A stretch of DNA of 64,000 nucleotides from an uncultured archaeon (GTDB lineage: Archaea > Nanobdellota > Nanobdellia > Pacearchaeales > GW2011-AR1), in contig CABMGE010000027.1 in NCBI GenBank assembly GCA_902385625.1, positions 19,173 through 83,172 of the forward strand, read 5' to 3'. Positions 36,465-46,523 of this stretch are shown here, in pieces. The notes beneath the pieces were generated by a model. That model searched no databases and was not told where the DNA came from. It saw only the letters and a list, made by a program, of their open reading frames with translations. Position numbers and translations under genes: made by a program. Positions within the stretch are counted from its first letter, which is position 1; each line of letters opens with the position of its first letter.

Positions 36465-37769
36465 TTACTTAATACCTCCTTTCAAGGAACTTAAAACTTG
36501 AGAGCAAACATATCTTTGTCTGTTAAGTGGAAACCCTGGAAAATCAACTCTGAATTTTCTTGGATTTGATTCATAAACTCTTGTTACATCACTGGAATCA
36601 AGTTCCGCAAGCATATGATTAACTATTTCAGGCTTTCCAAAAGGCTTTTTTGTGGCAACAGAAAGTTTTAATTTTGTTTCAGGAGTTGTATGTTTTACTG
36701 CATCTTCAATTTCAGTGCTGGTATTATCCATAAGGCCTGCAATGTTTCTAAGTTCTCTCCAGCATTCAGGAAGTTTTCCAGAGTGTTCAATTACTTTCCT
36801 TTTCTTTTCATAAGGAGGAAGACTAACAACATCAATACCTTCTTCTAGTAAAACTTCATTTTCAATTTCAGAAATTCTCTGTTCAATTAATCCAGAGTCA
36901 TATTTCAAAAATTTATATCTATGTAATGTTTTAAGCAAATCTTTATCATGAAGGTCAAGGCCAATTACTTCTTCTCCAAGATCCCTGACTTCTCCCTGAT
37001 GGTGAAAAACATAAATAGCATTTAAGTCATCATCATTTTTGAAATTTCTAAGGCTATGGATTCCTCTAAAAAATTCAACATAAAAACAATGAACTTCTCT
37101 TTTGATTGGAAAAATATCTGAAATATTTCTAAGATCTACATTTCCAACTTTTCCAACAAGACCCCTCATTTGGGAAATATATTCCTCATTTAATGCATTA
37201 TCAGTTCCAAAACTGTTTTTTTCTCCAAGTCTATCAGACATTTCCTTAAGTTGCCCCATTAATTGTCCTGCTCCATCAAGACTATCAAGGCTTATTTTAA
37301 CTGTTCGAAGTTGCATTAAATCATAAGGTGATTGAAAAACAGTTATTCCATTATCAAGTTCTCCAAATAAAGCATCTGACTGGGTTAAATCTTCAATAGT
37401 ATGTCTTGCCTGACGATAAACCTCATCATATAATCCCTCTTCATAAGAAGTTTGAGGTGCAATTAATGGAGCATCTTTTTGATCAGGAGACAAAACAATC
37501 ATATATCTATTTGCAGATTTTATATTAAGATAATTTTCTCCAAATTCAAGCCTGTCTTGATATTTTCTTTTTAAATGATCACATACTTCAGGAGAAAGTC
37601 CTCTTTTATCAACTCTAAATGAATCAAGTTCACTTTCAAAACCAAAAACTTTTGAAAGAACTGCATTATATCTTTGAGCAAGTTCTCCATCTACATGAAA
37701 AAGTCCTTGATTAATAAGTCCAAGCTTTTCAAGATCAATATCCCTTTCAGGAATAATTATGTCAGTCAT
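36465..37769 (-). CDS. Hypothetical soluble protein, AAA+ operon
   Basis: ORF overlapping AAA+ gene by 4 nt. Confidence 0.75.
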   Translation of the reverse strand: MTDIIIPERDIDLEKLGLINQGLFHVDGELAQRYNAVLSKVFGFESELDSFRVDKRGLSPEVCDHLKRKYQDRLEFGENYLNIKSANRYMIVLSPDQKDAPLIAPQTSYEEGLYDEVYRQARHTIEDLTQSDALFGELDNGITVFQSPYDLMQLRTVKISLDSLDGAGQLMGQLKEMSDRLGEKNSFGTDNALNEEYISQMRGLVGKVGNVDLRNISDIFPIKREVHCFYVEFFRGIHSLRNFKNDDDLNAIYVFHHQGEVRDLGEEVIGLDLHDKDLLKTLHRYKFLKYDSGLIEQRISEIENEVLLEEGIDVVSLPPYEKKRKVIEHSGKLPECWRELRNIAGLMDNTSTEIEDAVKHTTPETKLKLSVATKKPFGKPEIVNHMLAELDSSDVTRVYESNPRKFRVDFPGFPLNRQRYVCSQVLSSLKGGIK

Positions 37770-39616
37770 TGTGAAGTTCCTCCATTAGTGGATCCAAATC
37801 TTTTTACTACCTCTTGTCTGACTTTCAAACTATGCAATTCTTTTGCAACATCACTTTCAAATTTATCAGAAGCATATTTTTGTTGTGTTTCATATGCTCT
37901 TTCAAGTTCTTCTGCAATAATTTCTCCAGTTATTTTTACGCAGAGTCCCTCAAGCATTTTTACTCTGTCAGAATATTCTTTATTAAAGAAAACATCTGGA
38001 TTTGTATACCAATCTTCTGGAATTTCATAATCATTAATTCTTTTTTTAACAGCATCTGAAACAGCATCAATGGGCCTTCCTGTAAATCTTGGATTTTTTT
38101 GCTTGAATTCATGACAAAGTTGTCCTAAATCCTGGAGTGTCATTCCACCCTTGAATTTATTCTTTAGCCCTTCAAAAAATCCTGTTTCTTTTACAACAGT
38201 TCCTGTTTCTCCCTTTCTCATCTCATAAGGCTTATAATCTTTTCCAGGACCAACTTGAATTATTCCTTTTTTTATCCAAGATCCAAGTTTGTCTGAAATT
38301 ATATCTGAATAATCATACCATTCTTGAGGTCCATCCACTTCATATTGTGCAGTATATCTTTGAAGAAGTGCAGGATCAATAGAAGTTGGTGCATTTGTAG
38401 CAGACCACCATTGTATGCTTCCTTGTTTTCTAAGTGTTACATCAGTTCCAGCAAGTGCCTGCATAAGTACATTTAAAATATCTTTATCAGCACCACCGCT
38501 ATTTGAATCTCTGTCTCCTGAAAACATAAGGTCTATATCATCGATTAGTACAATATTAAGTCTATCTGCTCTTCTTGTTTGTTCGACAATTGCATTAACT
38601 CTTTCTGCAGTTTCTCCATAATACTTGCTTTTAACCTTAGGATCAATTGCTAAAAATTCATAAGTTAAATTTCCTTGATTTTTCTTTTTCCAAAATTCAC
38701 TTAACTGTTCACATCTTTGTGCAAGTCTGGTTCTTCCCATTGAAAATAAAGTTGACTTTCCAGTTCCAGGAAGTCCATAATAAAGAACACTCCAAGATAA
38801 CCCTCCAACTTCTATAATTGGATTTTTCTTGGCAATTAAATCATAAAGAGCAATCCTATCCATATCTCGAAGCATTTCTTTTTTAGCGAGTACATTTCCT
38901 GCAATTTGATGTGGAAGAACAGGAATAAAATCAGGTCCTTTTGATTTTGCTTTTTCTTCATGGCTTGCTTCAAACCCACTTATTGTGTATTTATCTGCAA
39001 TAACAAAATTAGTGTCTTTAACAAGATCAACTAACCTTGAATTAAATATTGGTTTTTTTGAGAGTGCATTGTCCCCAAGTTTTTTAAAAAAATCATAAGA
39101 TGCTTTTGGGAAATCAATTCCTTTTTCAAATACTTCTTTTCTTTTTCCCATATTTACAAGTCCATGATACCAGGATAAAACTGAATTCAAAACTTCGTCT
39201 TTTCTCAAATCAAATTTAAAATCCATAGGAGTTGTAAATGGAATTGGCTCTTGTCCTTCAAGCATTAAGCCAAGCCTATTAGTTGTAAGTGAACTTGCAG
39301 CAAACATTGAGTATGCTCCAAGAAATGATCTTTTTTCAGCATCAGTAACTCCGGAATTTATTTCCTTTGCTCGATCTTCAAGAATTGCATACATTTCATA
39401 ATAAAGTGAAAGACCTTCGCGAACAGCTTCCATAGTGTCTACTACTTCTTTTGCCATTAATTTTTCATTACTAGTCCCAATTCCCTTTAAAAGTTCAGTC
39501 AAATCAAGAATATCAGTTCCACCTTTATCGATCATAGACATTTTCTGATCTACTTTTGCTAAGTGTTGTTCAAGACTTTTCTTTGTTATTTTAATGGCTG
39601 CACCAACTTCTGGCAT
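37766..39616 (-). CDS. Classic-type AAA+ ATPase
   Basis: Walker A YYGLPGTGKST, pore-loop-like SKYYGETAERV, Walker B NIVLIDDIDLMF, sensor WWSATNAPTSIDPALLQRY; likely start is internal Met at 39616. Confidence 0.92.
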   Translation of the reverse strand: MPEVGAAIKITKKSLEQHLAKVDQKMSMIDKGGTDILDLTELLKGIGTSNEKLMAKEVVDTMEAVREGLSLYYEMYAILEDRAKEINSGVTDAEKRSFLGAYSMFAASSLTTNRLGLMLEGQEPIPFTTPMDFKFDLRKDEVLNSVLSWYHGLVNMGKRKEVFEKGIDFPKASYDFFKKLGDNALSKKPIFNSRLVDLVKDTNFVIADKYTISGFEASHEEKAKSKGPDFIPVLPHQIAGNVLAKKEMLRDMDRIALYDLIAKKNPIIEVGGLSWSVLYYGLPGTGKSTLFSMGRTRLAQRCEQLSEFWKKKNQGNLTYEFLAIDPKVKSKYYGETAERVNAIVEQTRRADRLNIVLIDDIDLMFSGDRDSNSGGADKDILNVLMQALAGTDVTLRKQGSIQWWSATNAPTSIDPALLQRYTAQYEVDGPQEWYDYSDIISDKLGSWIKKGIIQVGPGKDYKPYEMRKGETGTVVKETGFFEGLKNKFKGGMTLQDLGQLCHEFKQKNPRFTGRPIDAVSDAVKKRINDYEIPEDWYTNPDVFFNKEYSDRVKMLEGLCVKITGEIIAEELERAYETQQKYASDKFESDVAKELHSLKVRQEVVKRFGSTNGGTSQ

Positions 39617-39621
39617 TTTAT

Positions 39622-40710
39622 TTAGACAATGTCTCCTCCTTTTGTAATTCCATAAACTCTGCAAGAATTTCCATATTCATCATTATTTCCAAGTTCTTGC
39701 TTTAGTCTAAACGGAACAATCATTTTTGTTTCAGAGTCTACTGGCCCAAAAACTTCTCTTTCAGTTTTTTTCTTTGAAATTATATTGATTAGCCTGTCAA
39801 AAAGAGTGTTTCCACCATATTGCCTTACTCTTTCGCTCATAACTCTTTCAATTGTAAATTTTAAAACAGATGGCTCTTCAACTCCGTAGAGTAATTGATT
39901 CATCTCAGGACTATTTTCAGTTAGAGAATTATAAAATGGCCCAATAGTATATTTTTCTAGAAGTTTTGGATGAACTTCCTCTATTTCATTGTCGATATGT
40001 CTTGCAAATGCACCTATATCAAAAAATCCAAAATGAGTCTGGTAAATTATTGTTTCCAGTTGTTTATTGGATTTTTCTTCAAGAGGCTCGAATCTTTTGT
40101 TTTGAGTTAGATACATTCTGTATAAAACAGGAACTTTTGAAGTCCTTTCAATACAACTCCATTCAAGAGTATACATTCTTCTTCCATTCTGTTCTTTTGC
40201 AAGTTTCGGTTCATTTAAATGAAATTCATTAAGTAAGTTTGTTTTGTCAATCATCGAATAAAAATTAAATCTCTTAAGCAGAGTTTGGGAATTTACTACA
40301 GAATCATTTCTAAGTATTGCATTTCTTATGCTGTTTACTATTCCATCTCTTGAAGGAAGGCAATTTAAAACTTCTCCAGATTCAGATTTATTTCTCTCAA
40401 GCATATATAAGTCTTTTTCAGTGGGAAATCCAGAGTTCCTGCATGCAATTGTAAGTGCAAAGTCAACTCTATCCTGACCCTGTAACTGATATTTGAGTTT
40501 CAAAGCCTCAATACTATTTTTAACAACTTCAATATAAGGGATAACAAATTCTCCTCCTTCATTTCCCTCAAGAGTAAGAATCTGGGATAAATGTCCAAGC
40601 CGGGTATTAAGTCTATCAAGATAAAGCGCAGCATCAGAATCATCTATAACTTTTAATTCAGGTTCAGAGGATAACCTGTTCACTAGCTCAGGAGTTTTTG
40701 TTATTTCCAT
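39622..40710 (-). CDS. Hypothetical soluble protein, AAA+ operon
   Basis: ORF in gene string. Confidence 0.75.
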   Translation of the reverse strand: MEITKTPELVNRLSSEPELKVIDDSDAALYLDRLNTRLGHLSQILTLEGNEGGEFVIPYIEVVKNSIEALKLKYQLQGQDRVDFALTIACRNSGFPTEKDLYMLERNKSESGEVLNCLPSRDGIVNSIRNAILRNDSVVNSQTLLKRFNFYSMIDKTNLLNEFHLNEPKLAKEQNGRRMYTLEWSCIERTSKVPVLYRMYLTQNKRFEPLEEKSNKQLETIIYQTHFGFFDIGAFARHIDNEIEEVHPKLLEKYTIGPFYNSLTENSPEMNQLLYGVEEPSVLKFTIERVMSERVRQYGGNTLFDRLINIISKKKTEREVFGPVDSETKMIVPFRLKQELGNNDEYGNSCRVYGITKGGDIV

Positions 40711-40728
40711 CTTAGAATAAGATAATAT

Positions 40729-41862
40729 TTAATTTGCTGAAGGAACTGGCGCAGCAGCTTCAGGCGAATCGTATTTCTTTTCAAGGGCTGCAATTCTTGT
40801 ATCATAATCAGCTCTCATTCTTTTCTGAGCTTCTCTATATGCAGCTAGTTTATCGGCTTCAATTAGAGGTCTTTCAGCTCTCTGTGCAGTTTCATCGAGG
40901 ATTCCAGCAGCAGAAGCAAGAACAGCCTGAGTTGATTTATCTGTAGCGAATTTCATTCCCTTATCATATTGTGAAGCAGCTTTCATGCTAAGTGCAGTTT
41001 TAATTGCAGTAGGTGTTGCAAGATAAAGTTCAGTAACATGATTTATATTTTCTTCAAGTCTTGTCTTGAATTGTATAAGTGAGTCAACTATGTCCTGGTA
41101 AGCCTTAAGATGAGTTTTTTGTATTGGTAAAGCTTGCTTTGCAGTGTCAACAATAGCAAAATAATAATTTGTTTTCTTTTGAGCTTCTGCAAACTGTGAA
41201 TCAAGTGCAGCTTTCTTTTCAGCAAGTTGAGCATATTCAGTTCCAGTCGCAGCATCCATTTTATCCTGAAGATCTTTAACTTGTCTTTCAAGTCCTTCTT
41301 TTTCAGCAAGTCTTTGTTCATACAAAGGTTGATTTTCTTTAAGCTTTGTAGTTGTAATCTTTACAGTTGCATCTATTCTCTTTGTTTTTTCTAAATTTTC
41401 AACAGTAGCTCCATATAATTTTTGAACCATGAAATTACCATAGTCAAGTATAGTTTGTAATTGAAGGTTTACATCAGCATTATCAATTCTTTTTCTTACC
41501 ATTTTATCAGCACTTCTTGTACTGATTTTTGAAACCCATTTTTCAAGTCCTTGATACTGACAAGTACTTCCGAAGAATTGTCCTAAATCATTTAATTCTA
41601 AGTATAAGCTTTGAGCAAGATCAGTTATCTCGCCCTTGAATTTTTTTCCTCTTTCAATTCCTTGATCTAGTTTTGAGAGTTCCTTAACATCCACAGCTTT
41701 GTTTCCTGAAAGCATGTCTTGTAGTGTAGATTCATATTGAGAAAGAGCTTGTCTGTCAGATTCTTCTATTTCAATTTGTTTTTTGTCTAGTTCTCGGAGC
41801 TTCTGTTTTTGTCCAGAGTCAATTTCTAGTTGCTCAAAAATGTCGATTGATTTTTGTGCCAT
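40729..41862 (-). CDS. Coiled-coil protein, first gene of the AAA+ operon
   Basis: Extended heptad-like KENQPLYEQRLAEKEGLERQVKDLQDKM...AQLAEKKAALDSQFAEAQKKTN. Confidence 0.8.
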   Translation of the reverse strand: MAQKSIDIFEQLEIDSGQKQKLRELDKKQIEIEESDRQALSQYESTLQDMLSGNKAVDVKELSKLDQGIERGKKFKGEITDLAQSLYLELNDLGQFFGSTCQYQGLEKWVSKISTRSADKMVRKRIDNADVNLQLQTILDYGNFMVQKLYGATVENLEKTKRIDATVKITTTKLKENQPLYEQRLAEKEGLERQVKDLQDKMDAATGTEYAQLAEKKAALDSQFAEAQKKTNYYFAIVDTAKQALPIQKTHLKAYQDIVDSLIQFKTRLEENINHVTELYLATPTAIKTALSMKAASQYDKGMKFATDKSTQAVLASAAGILDETAQRAERPLIEADKLAAYREAQKRMRADYDTRIAALEKKYDSPEAAAPVPSAN

Positions 41863-42035
41863 TGTATTATGTTGTTATGTTTTATATCCTTTCTATTATA
41901 TTTATTGAGAATAACTAAAAAAAATCACTTTTTAAAACTTGTGTATAAAATATTACTATCAATCAATAACAAAATAACCTATATTCTAAATTATATATTT
42001 TTAATAATACATATAAAATTATCAAATATTTTAAA

Positions 42036-42299
42036 CTATTTTAAAACTCTATAACCTACAATTTCTTTTCCCTTGTATATCGGAACTTCCTTTCCAAGTT
42101 TTGTCTTATTTGTACTGTTGCTCATTACAAGAATTATTCCAACTCCAACAATAATAACCCCTCCAATAAGAATATATTTTGAAAAAGTTGAAGGAATACT
42201 GGATAAAATAGGAGCTGAGGACATTATTTTAGGAGTAGATATGGCTATTGCACCAAGACCTGCGAGTGATATTAAATATCCAAAAACTTTTGCATTCAT
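42036..42299 (-). CDS. Small two-TM membrane protein (start at internal Met MNAKVFGYL)
   Basis: Hydrophobic segments; GAGGGAAAA upstream on the minus strand. Confidence 0.65.
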   Translation of the reverse strand: MNAKVFGYLISLAGLGAIAISTPKIMSSAPILSSIPSTFSKYILIGGVIIVGVGIILVMSNSTNKTKLGKEVPIYKGKEIVGYRVLK

Positions 42300-42430
42300 T
42301 TTTCCCTCTTTATTATAATTAACCTGACGATTAATATATTTAAATATGTTTTGATTTTTATCCTCTCCCCAGAATTTTAAAAACATCCAAAAAACAATTA
42401 GTTTAAAAATAATCTTTCATTGAATTATTT

Positions 42431-43213
42431 ATGGCTGACTATGATATACTTGGAAATATTGCAATAATAAAAGGAGAGGGAAAAACAAAAGAGGAAAAGT
42501 TAAAAGAAGCAGAAGAGCTTATGAAAAGAGCAAGTATAAAAACCGTTCTTGAAAAAGCAACTAATGTTCACGGTCGTCTAAGAACAATTAAAACAAAACA
42601 TCTTCTTGGGAAAAAAACCCTGGTTGCAGAACATAGGGAAAATACAGGTTTATTTAAATTTAATGTGGAAAATTGTTATTTTTCACCAAGACTCTCAAAC
42701 GAAAGACAACTAATTTCAGGAAAAATCAAATCCAAGGACAAGGTTCTGGTCATGTTTGCAGGAGTTGGAGTATATCCAATTGTCATATATAAATATTCAA
42801 AACCTGCAAAAATAATCGGAGTTGAACTAGGCAAGGAATGTTGCAAATATTTTAAGGAAAATTTAAAGCTTAATAAAATACCCTTGGATAAAGTTGAAGT
42901 TATTCAGGGAGATGTTAAAAAAAAGATAAATGAAAAATTTATCAAGGAAAATGGTAAGTTCGAGGTAGTTGTCATGGCAAGACCCAATCTAAAGGAGACC
43001 TTCTTAAAACAAGGACTAATTGCTTCAAAAAAAGGAACACGCCTGTTTTATTACGGATTTTGCAAGGATGATGAAATAAAAAGAATGACTGACGAATTAG
43101 AAAAAGAAGCAAATAAAAATAAAAGAAAAATAAAAATTGAAAAAATTATTCCAGCTGGAGAAATTGCACCCTATAAACATAGATATAGAGTTGAAATAAA
43201 TGTAATTAAATAA
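42431..43213 (+). CDS. trm5: Trm5-family tRNA (guanine37-N1)-methyltransferase
   Basis: NCYFSPRLSNERQLI, KVLVMFAGVGVYPIVI, GVELGKECCKYFKENLKLN, VVVMARPN. Confidence 0.88.
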   Translation: MADYDILGNIAIIKGEGKTKEEKLKEAEELMKRASIKTVLEKATNVHGRLRTIKTKHLLGKKTLVAEHRENTGLFKFNVENCYFSPRLSNERQLISGKIKSKDKVLVMFAGVGVYPIVIYKYSKPAKIIGVELGKECCKYFKENLKLNKIPLDKVEVIQGDVKKKINEKFIKENGKFEVVVMARPNLKETFLKQGLIASKKGTRLFYYGFCKDDEIKRMTDELEKEANKNKRKIKIEKIIPAGEIAPYKHRYRVEINVIK

Positions 43214-43368
43214 TCCAAGCTTTCGCTTAGATGTAAGAAAGATTTTTGTCTTAAATAAATCAAACTAAAAATTCATTATCTTTGATGAATTTGCTACAAG
43301 AAATTGTAATTAATAAAGCTTAAAAACAAGGATTAATTAATTCTAGAATACGATTTTAGGAATTAAAA

Positions 43369-44277
43369 ATGCAAGAGGGAGACATAAAAAAGGGGTGGAA
43401 TATCTATCTGTACTATTGGACAATATTTGCATTTATCTTTTTCTTTTTGATAAACTATTATTCTAAAAATATAAAAATAAATTTTGAAAATATCGGGCTG
43501 ATGATATCAGTTCTTTCATTTCTGTTTGGTTTTCTTGTAAATATCAATTTTTCAATGATAATGTCAAGAATGAACTATCTAAAAAATGATCTCGCTTCAG
43601 AAACAGGAAGACTGGTATCATTGTATTCATTATCAAAACATCTTGGAGAAAAATTCCATGAAAATATAAAGGAATTAATTGATGAATATACAATACATAC
43701 ACTTAGAAATTATAATAACTACGAAGTTGGAAGGGGCATATTTTACAGGATTCATAAAGAATTTGAATCAATTGAAGTAAAAAATGATTTTCAAAAAATG
43801 ATGGCAGGCTCTTTTTTGTCAAACCTCAATGATTGGGAGCAGGTAAGAGAAAGACTCGAATATCTAACTGGAAAAGGAACAGAATGGTCTTTAAAATTTT
43901 CTGCTTATCTTCTTGGAATAATACTGATAATTCTTTTATTCTTAAATAGAGGGGACATGTTCACAGATAGCCTCTTTATAATCCTCTCAACAGTCATAGT
44001 ATTCATCTTTTTAATAATTGAAGATTATGATGATCTAAGAATCGGAGACTATCAGATAAATATAAGCAATTCAGAACAACTATTTGACTTAATCGGAAAA
44101 GAAAGATATTATCCGCAAAGCATTTTAAATAAAGTTCAGCTAGAAAAAGGAAAAGTATACAGAATAGGAGTGTATAATACAGAAGGAAAAGAGGAAAGAA
44201 TTTTTAAAATAGCCTATACTCCGCACCTGCATCTCAAAATTGCAAGAATAGAAAGGAATTTGCAGAGGGAAAAATGA
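43369..44277 (+). CDS. DUF4239/bestrophin-like membrane protein
   Basis: Paired TM segments at both ends, conserved-looking LASETGRLVSLYSLSKHLG. Confidence 0.5.
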   Translation: MQEGDIKKGWNIYLYYWTIFAFIFFFLINYYSKNIKINFENIGLMISVLSFLFGFLVNINFSMIMSRMNYLKNDLASETGRLVSLYSLSKHLGEKFHENIKELIDEYTIHTLRNYNNYEVGRGIFYRIHKEFESIEVKNDFQKMMAGSFLSNLNDWEQVRERLEYLTGKGTEWSLKFSAYLLGIILIILLFLNRGDMFTDSLFIILSTVIVFIFLIIEDYDDLRIGDYQINISNSEQLFDLIGKERYYPQSILNKVQLEKGKVYRIGVYNTEGKEERIFKIAYTPHLHLKIARIERNLQREK

Positions 44278-44525
44278 TAAACAAAATATTAATTAAAAAC
44301 CTGGATAGTTTTGCAAGATATGAAACTTTTATTTTTATAGGAGTAATAATGAGTATTGGAACACTTTTAAAACTCCTTAGATTTTATGATTTTTCTTCAG
44401 ATTGGTTTTGGCTACTTGCAGGAGTAGGACTTGTAATAGAAGGGTGTATTTCACTAGTAAAGCAAAAAAGATTTGATAGAAAATATAAAATAATAGAAAT
44501 CAACGAGTCTGAAATTAAAAAATAA
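44274..44525 (+). CDS. Small two-TM membrane protein
   Basis: Overlaps the upstream gene (ATGA). Confidence 0.7.
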   Translation: MINKILIKNLDSFARYETFIFIGVIMSIGTLLKLLRFYDFSSDWFWLLAGVGLVIEGCISLVKQKRFDRKYKIIEINESEIKK

Positions 44526-45592
44526 TGACATCAAAAATTATTAACAAAATAGATAAAAAATCTGGAAAAGCTCCTGGAACTGTTACTTATATAGGGAAAA
44601 ATAATTTGACAAAAGTTTCTATTGATGTGATAGATTTTACAAAAAACAGTATAGAAGAATTCTCTGCTAAGAATGTAGAAGAAATTTTCAGATTTAAGGA
44701 AAAAAAGAGTTCCACCTGGATTAATATAAGTGGAGTGCATGATACAGAGATAATTAAAAAGATAGGGGCTCATTTTGGATTGCATCCCCTTCTTTTAGAA
44801 GATGTTGCAGATACAAATCAAAGACCTAAAATAGAGGAGTTCAAAAACGAATTATTTTTTGTTCTTAAAATGATATACTTTGACAAAAAAATAAATGAAA
44901 TCAGAACAGAACAAGTAAGTATTATCCTAGGAAAAGGTTTTGTAATTTCATTTTTAGAGGATCCTGGAGATATATTTGATGGAGTAAGGGAAAGGATAAG
45001 AAAAGGCAAGGTAAAAATAAGAAACTCTGAATGCGACTATCTAGCTTATTCACTAATTGACGCAATTATTGATAACTATTTTATAATATTGGAAGGTATT
45101 GGAGAAAAAATAGAACAAATAGAAGACGAAGTAATCAAAACTCCTGGCCCTGAAACACTGAAAGATGTTTATTCATTAAAAAGAGAATTAATTTTACTAA
45201 GAAAATCTGTCTGGCCAATTAGAGAAGTAATAGGAACTATGCTAAGAGAGGATTCTAAGTTCATAAAAAAAGAAACACGTGAATATTTAAGAGACCTTCA
45301 TGATCATACAATAAGAGTAATTGAAACTCTTGAAACCTTTCGCGATATGCTTTCAGGAATGCTTGATTTATACACCTCAAATGTTTCAAATAAAATGAAT
45401 GAAGTAATGAAAGTCTTAACTATTATTTCAACATTATTTATCCCCTTGACATTTATTGTAGGAGTCTATGGGATGAATTTCGAGCATATGCCAGAACTCA
45501 GCTTAACCTGGTTTTATCCAAGCCTCTGGGTTTTAATGATAATAATATCGCTTGGAATGCTTTTGTATTTTAAAAAGAAAAAATGGATATAA
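44525..45592 (+). CDS. corA: CorA-type Mg2+/Co2+ transporter
   Basis: HPLLLEDVADTNQRPKIEE, C-terminal TM with YGMNFEHMPEL. Confidence 0.95.
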   Translation: MTSKIINKIDKKSGKAPGTVTYIGKNNLTKVSIDVIDFTKNSIEEFSAKNVEEIFRFKEKKSSTWINISGVHDTEIIKKIGAHFGLHPLLLEDVADTNQRPKIEEFKNELFFVLKMIYFDKKINEIRTEQVSIILGKGFVISFLEDPGDIFDGVRERIRKGKVKIRNSECDYLAYSLIDAIIDNYFIILEGIGEKIEQIEDEVIKTPGPETLKDVYSLKRELILLRKSVWPIREVIGTMLREDSKFIKKETREYLRDLHDHTIRVIETLETFRDMLSGMLDLYTSNVSNKMNEVMKVLTIISTLFIPLTFIVGVYGMNFEHMPELSLTWFYPSLWVLMIIISLGMLLYFKKKKWI

Positions 45593-45684
45593 AACTAAAA
45601 TAAAAGATTAATTGACCTATATTAACCAAACTAATAAAATATATATACTAGTTTTACTTTATTTAGTAAATACAAAGGAGAAAA

Positions 45685-46332
45685 ATGGTATCAACACCCC
45701 TAAAATTCGCTGGAAAAGGAGTTGCATATATTGTTCTAACAGCAGCAGGCGTAGTTGTTGAAAAATATGCCTCAAAAAAGCTAGAAGAATTTAATCAATA
45801 TGCAACTGAGCATGGAGGATATGAAAAAGTTGCAAAAAACAATATCCGTGCAGTAGAAATAAAAACCCGAAGAGCAGCGCATCATGCAAAAAGATGCTTG
45901 GATGAAACACTTGAACCAGTTATAGATGAAGTAAAAAAGACAGGAAAAGAGGTTCATGAAAGCTTTTCAAATGTATTATATGGATATATTCCAAGAAAAG
46001 AAGAATTAGAATCAGGCGGAAAATATGAAGGAGTTGGAACTAATTTTAAAGGACCTATTTTAACAAGATCTCGCTGTGAAAGTTGCTTAGAGTTCCTTAG
46101 TCACGCAAATGAAACAATTCCTGAAGATCAACCTCTCAAGCAAACAGTTGTAAATGATATAAGAAGAAGTGCAAGTAATAACACAAAAGAGCTAGAAGGA
46201 TTTTATCAAGATGTATTTTCCTGGCAATTTTCAGATATTAATAAAATAAGAGCACTAATGGACTGTGTTGATCTGGCAAATGATTATTTAAAAGAACCTG
46301 CATCAACATTATCTGGAGAAAAATATTCTTAG
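45685..46332 (+). CDS. Hypothetical protein with N-terminal hydrophobic helix
   Basis: ORF with TATA-like AAATATATATA upstream. Confidence 0.7.
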   Translation: MVSTPLKFAGKGVAYIVLTAAGVVVEKYASKKLEEFNQYATEHGGYEKVAKNNIRAVEIKTRRAAHHAKRCLDETLEPVIDEVKKTGKEVHESFSNVLYGYIPRKEELESGGKYEGVGTNFKGPILTRSRCESCLEFLSHANETIPEDQPLKQTVVNDIRRSASNNTKELEGFYQDVFSWQFSDINKIRALMDCVDLANDYLKEPASTLSGEKYS

Positions 46333-46398
46333 ATTTGAAATCTATTCTTTCTTTGAAAAAAAATCATATTTAAAGATTAATTTATAAAAATAGATTAT

Positions 46399-46446
46399 CT
46401 TTATTTGTCCTCCCTAATTTTTTGAGGAGGATAAACAAAAATAATC
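46399..46446 (-). repeat. Copy C of dispersed hairpin element, between convergent genes
   Basis: Reverse complement TTATTTTTGTTTATCCTCCTCAAAAAATTAGGGAGGACAAATAAAG aligns to copies A and B. Confidence 0.65.
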
Positions 46447-46523
46447 AGGTAATGATTAAAGTATAAAAGATTCAAATAGAGTGCATAGTCAGTTATAAAA
46501 TTTTCAAATATAGATTATATTTA

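Noticed and set aside
39617-39664. N-terminal extension MQSLWNYKRRRHCLNK of the AAA+ ORF
   Set aside because: Overlaps the upstream gene's end; the internal Met at 39616 is the more likely start
40729-41862. Possible TelA/toxic-anion-resistance protein in the AAA operon
   Set aside because: Shared features are limited to generic coiled-coil composition; not enough to name
43214-43300. Possible C/D-box sRNA (TGATGA at about 43276)
   Set aside because: No matching D box or second box pair in the spacer
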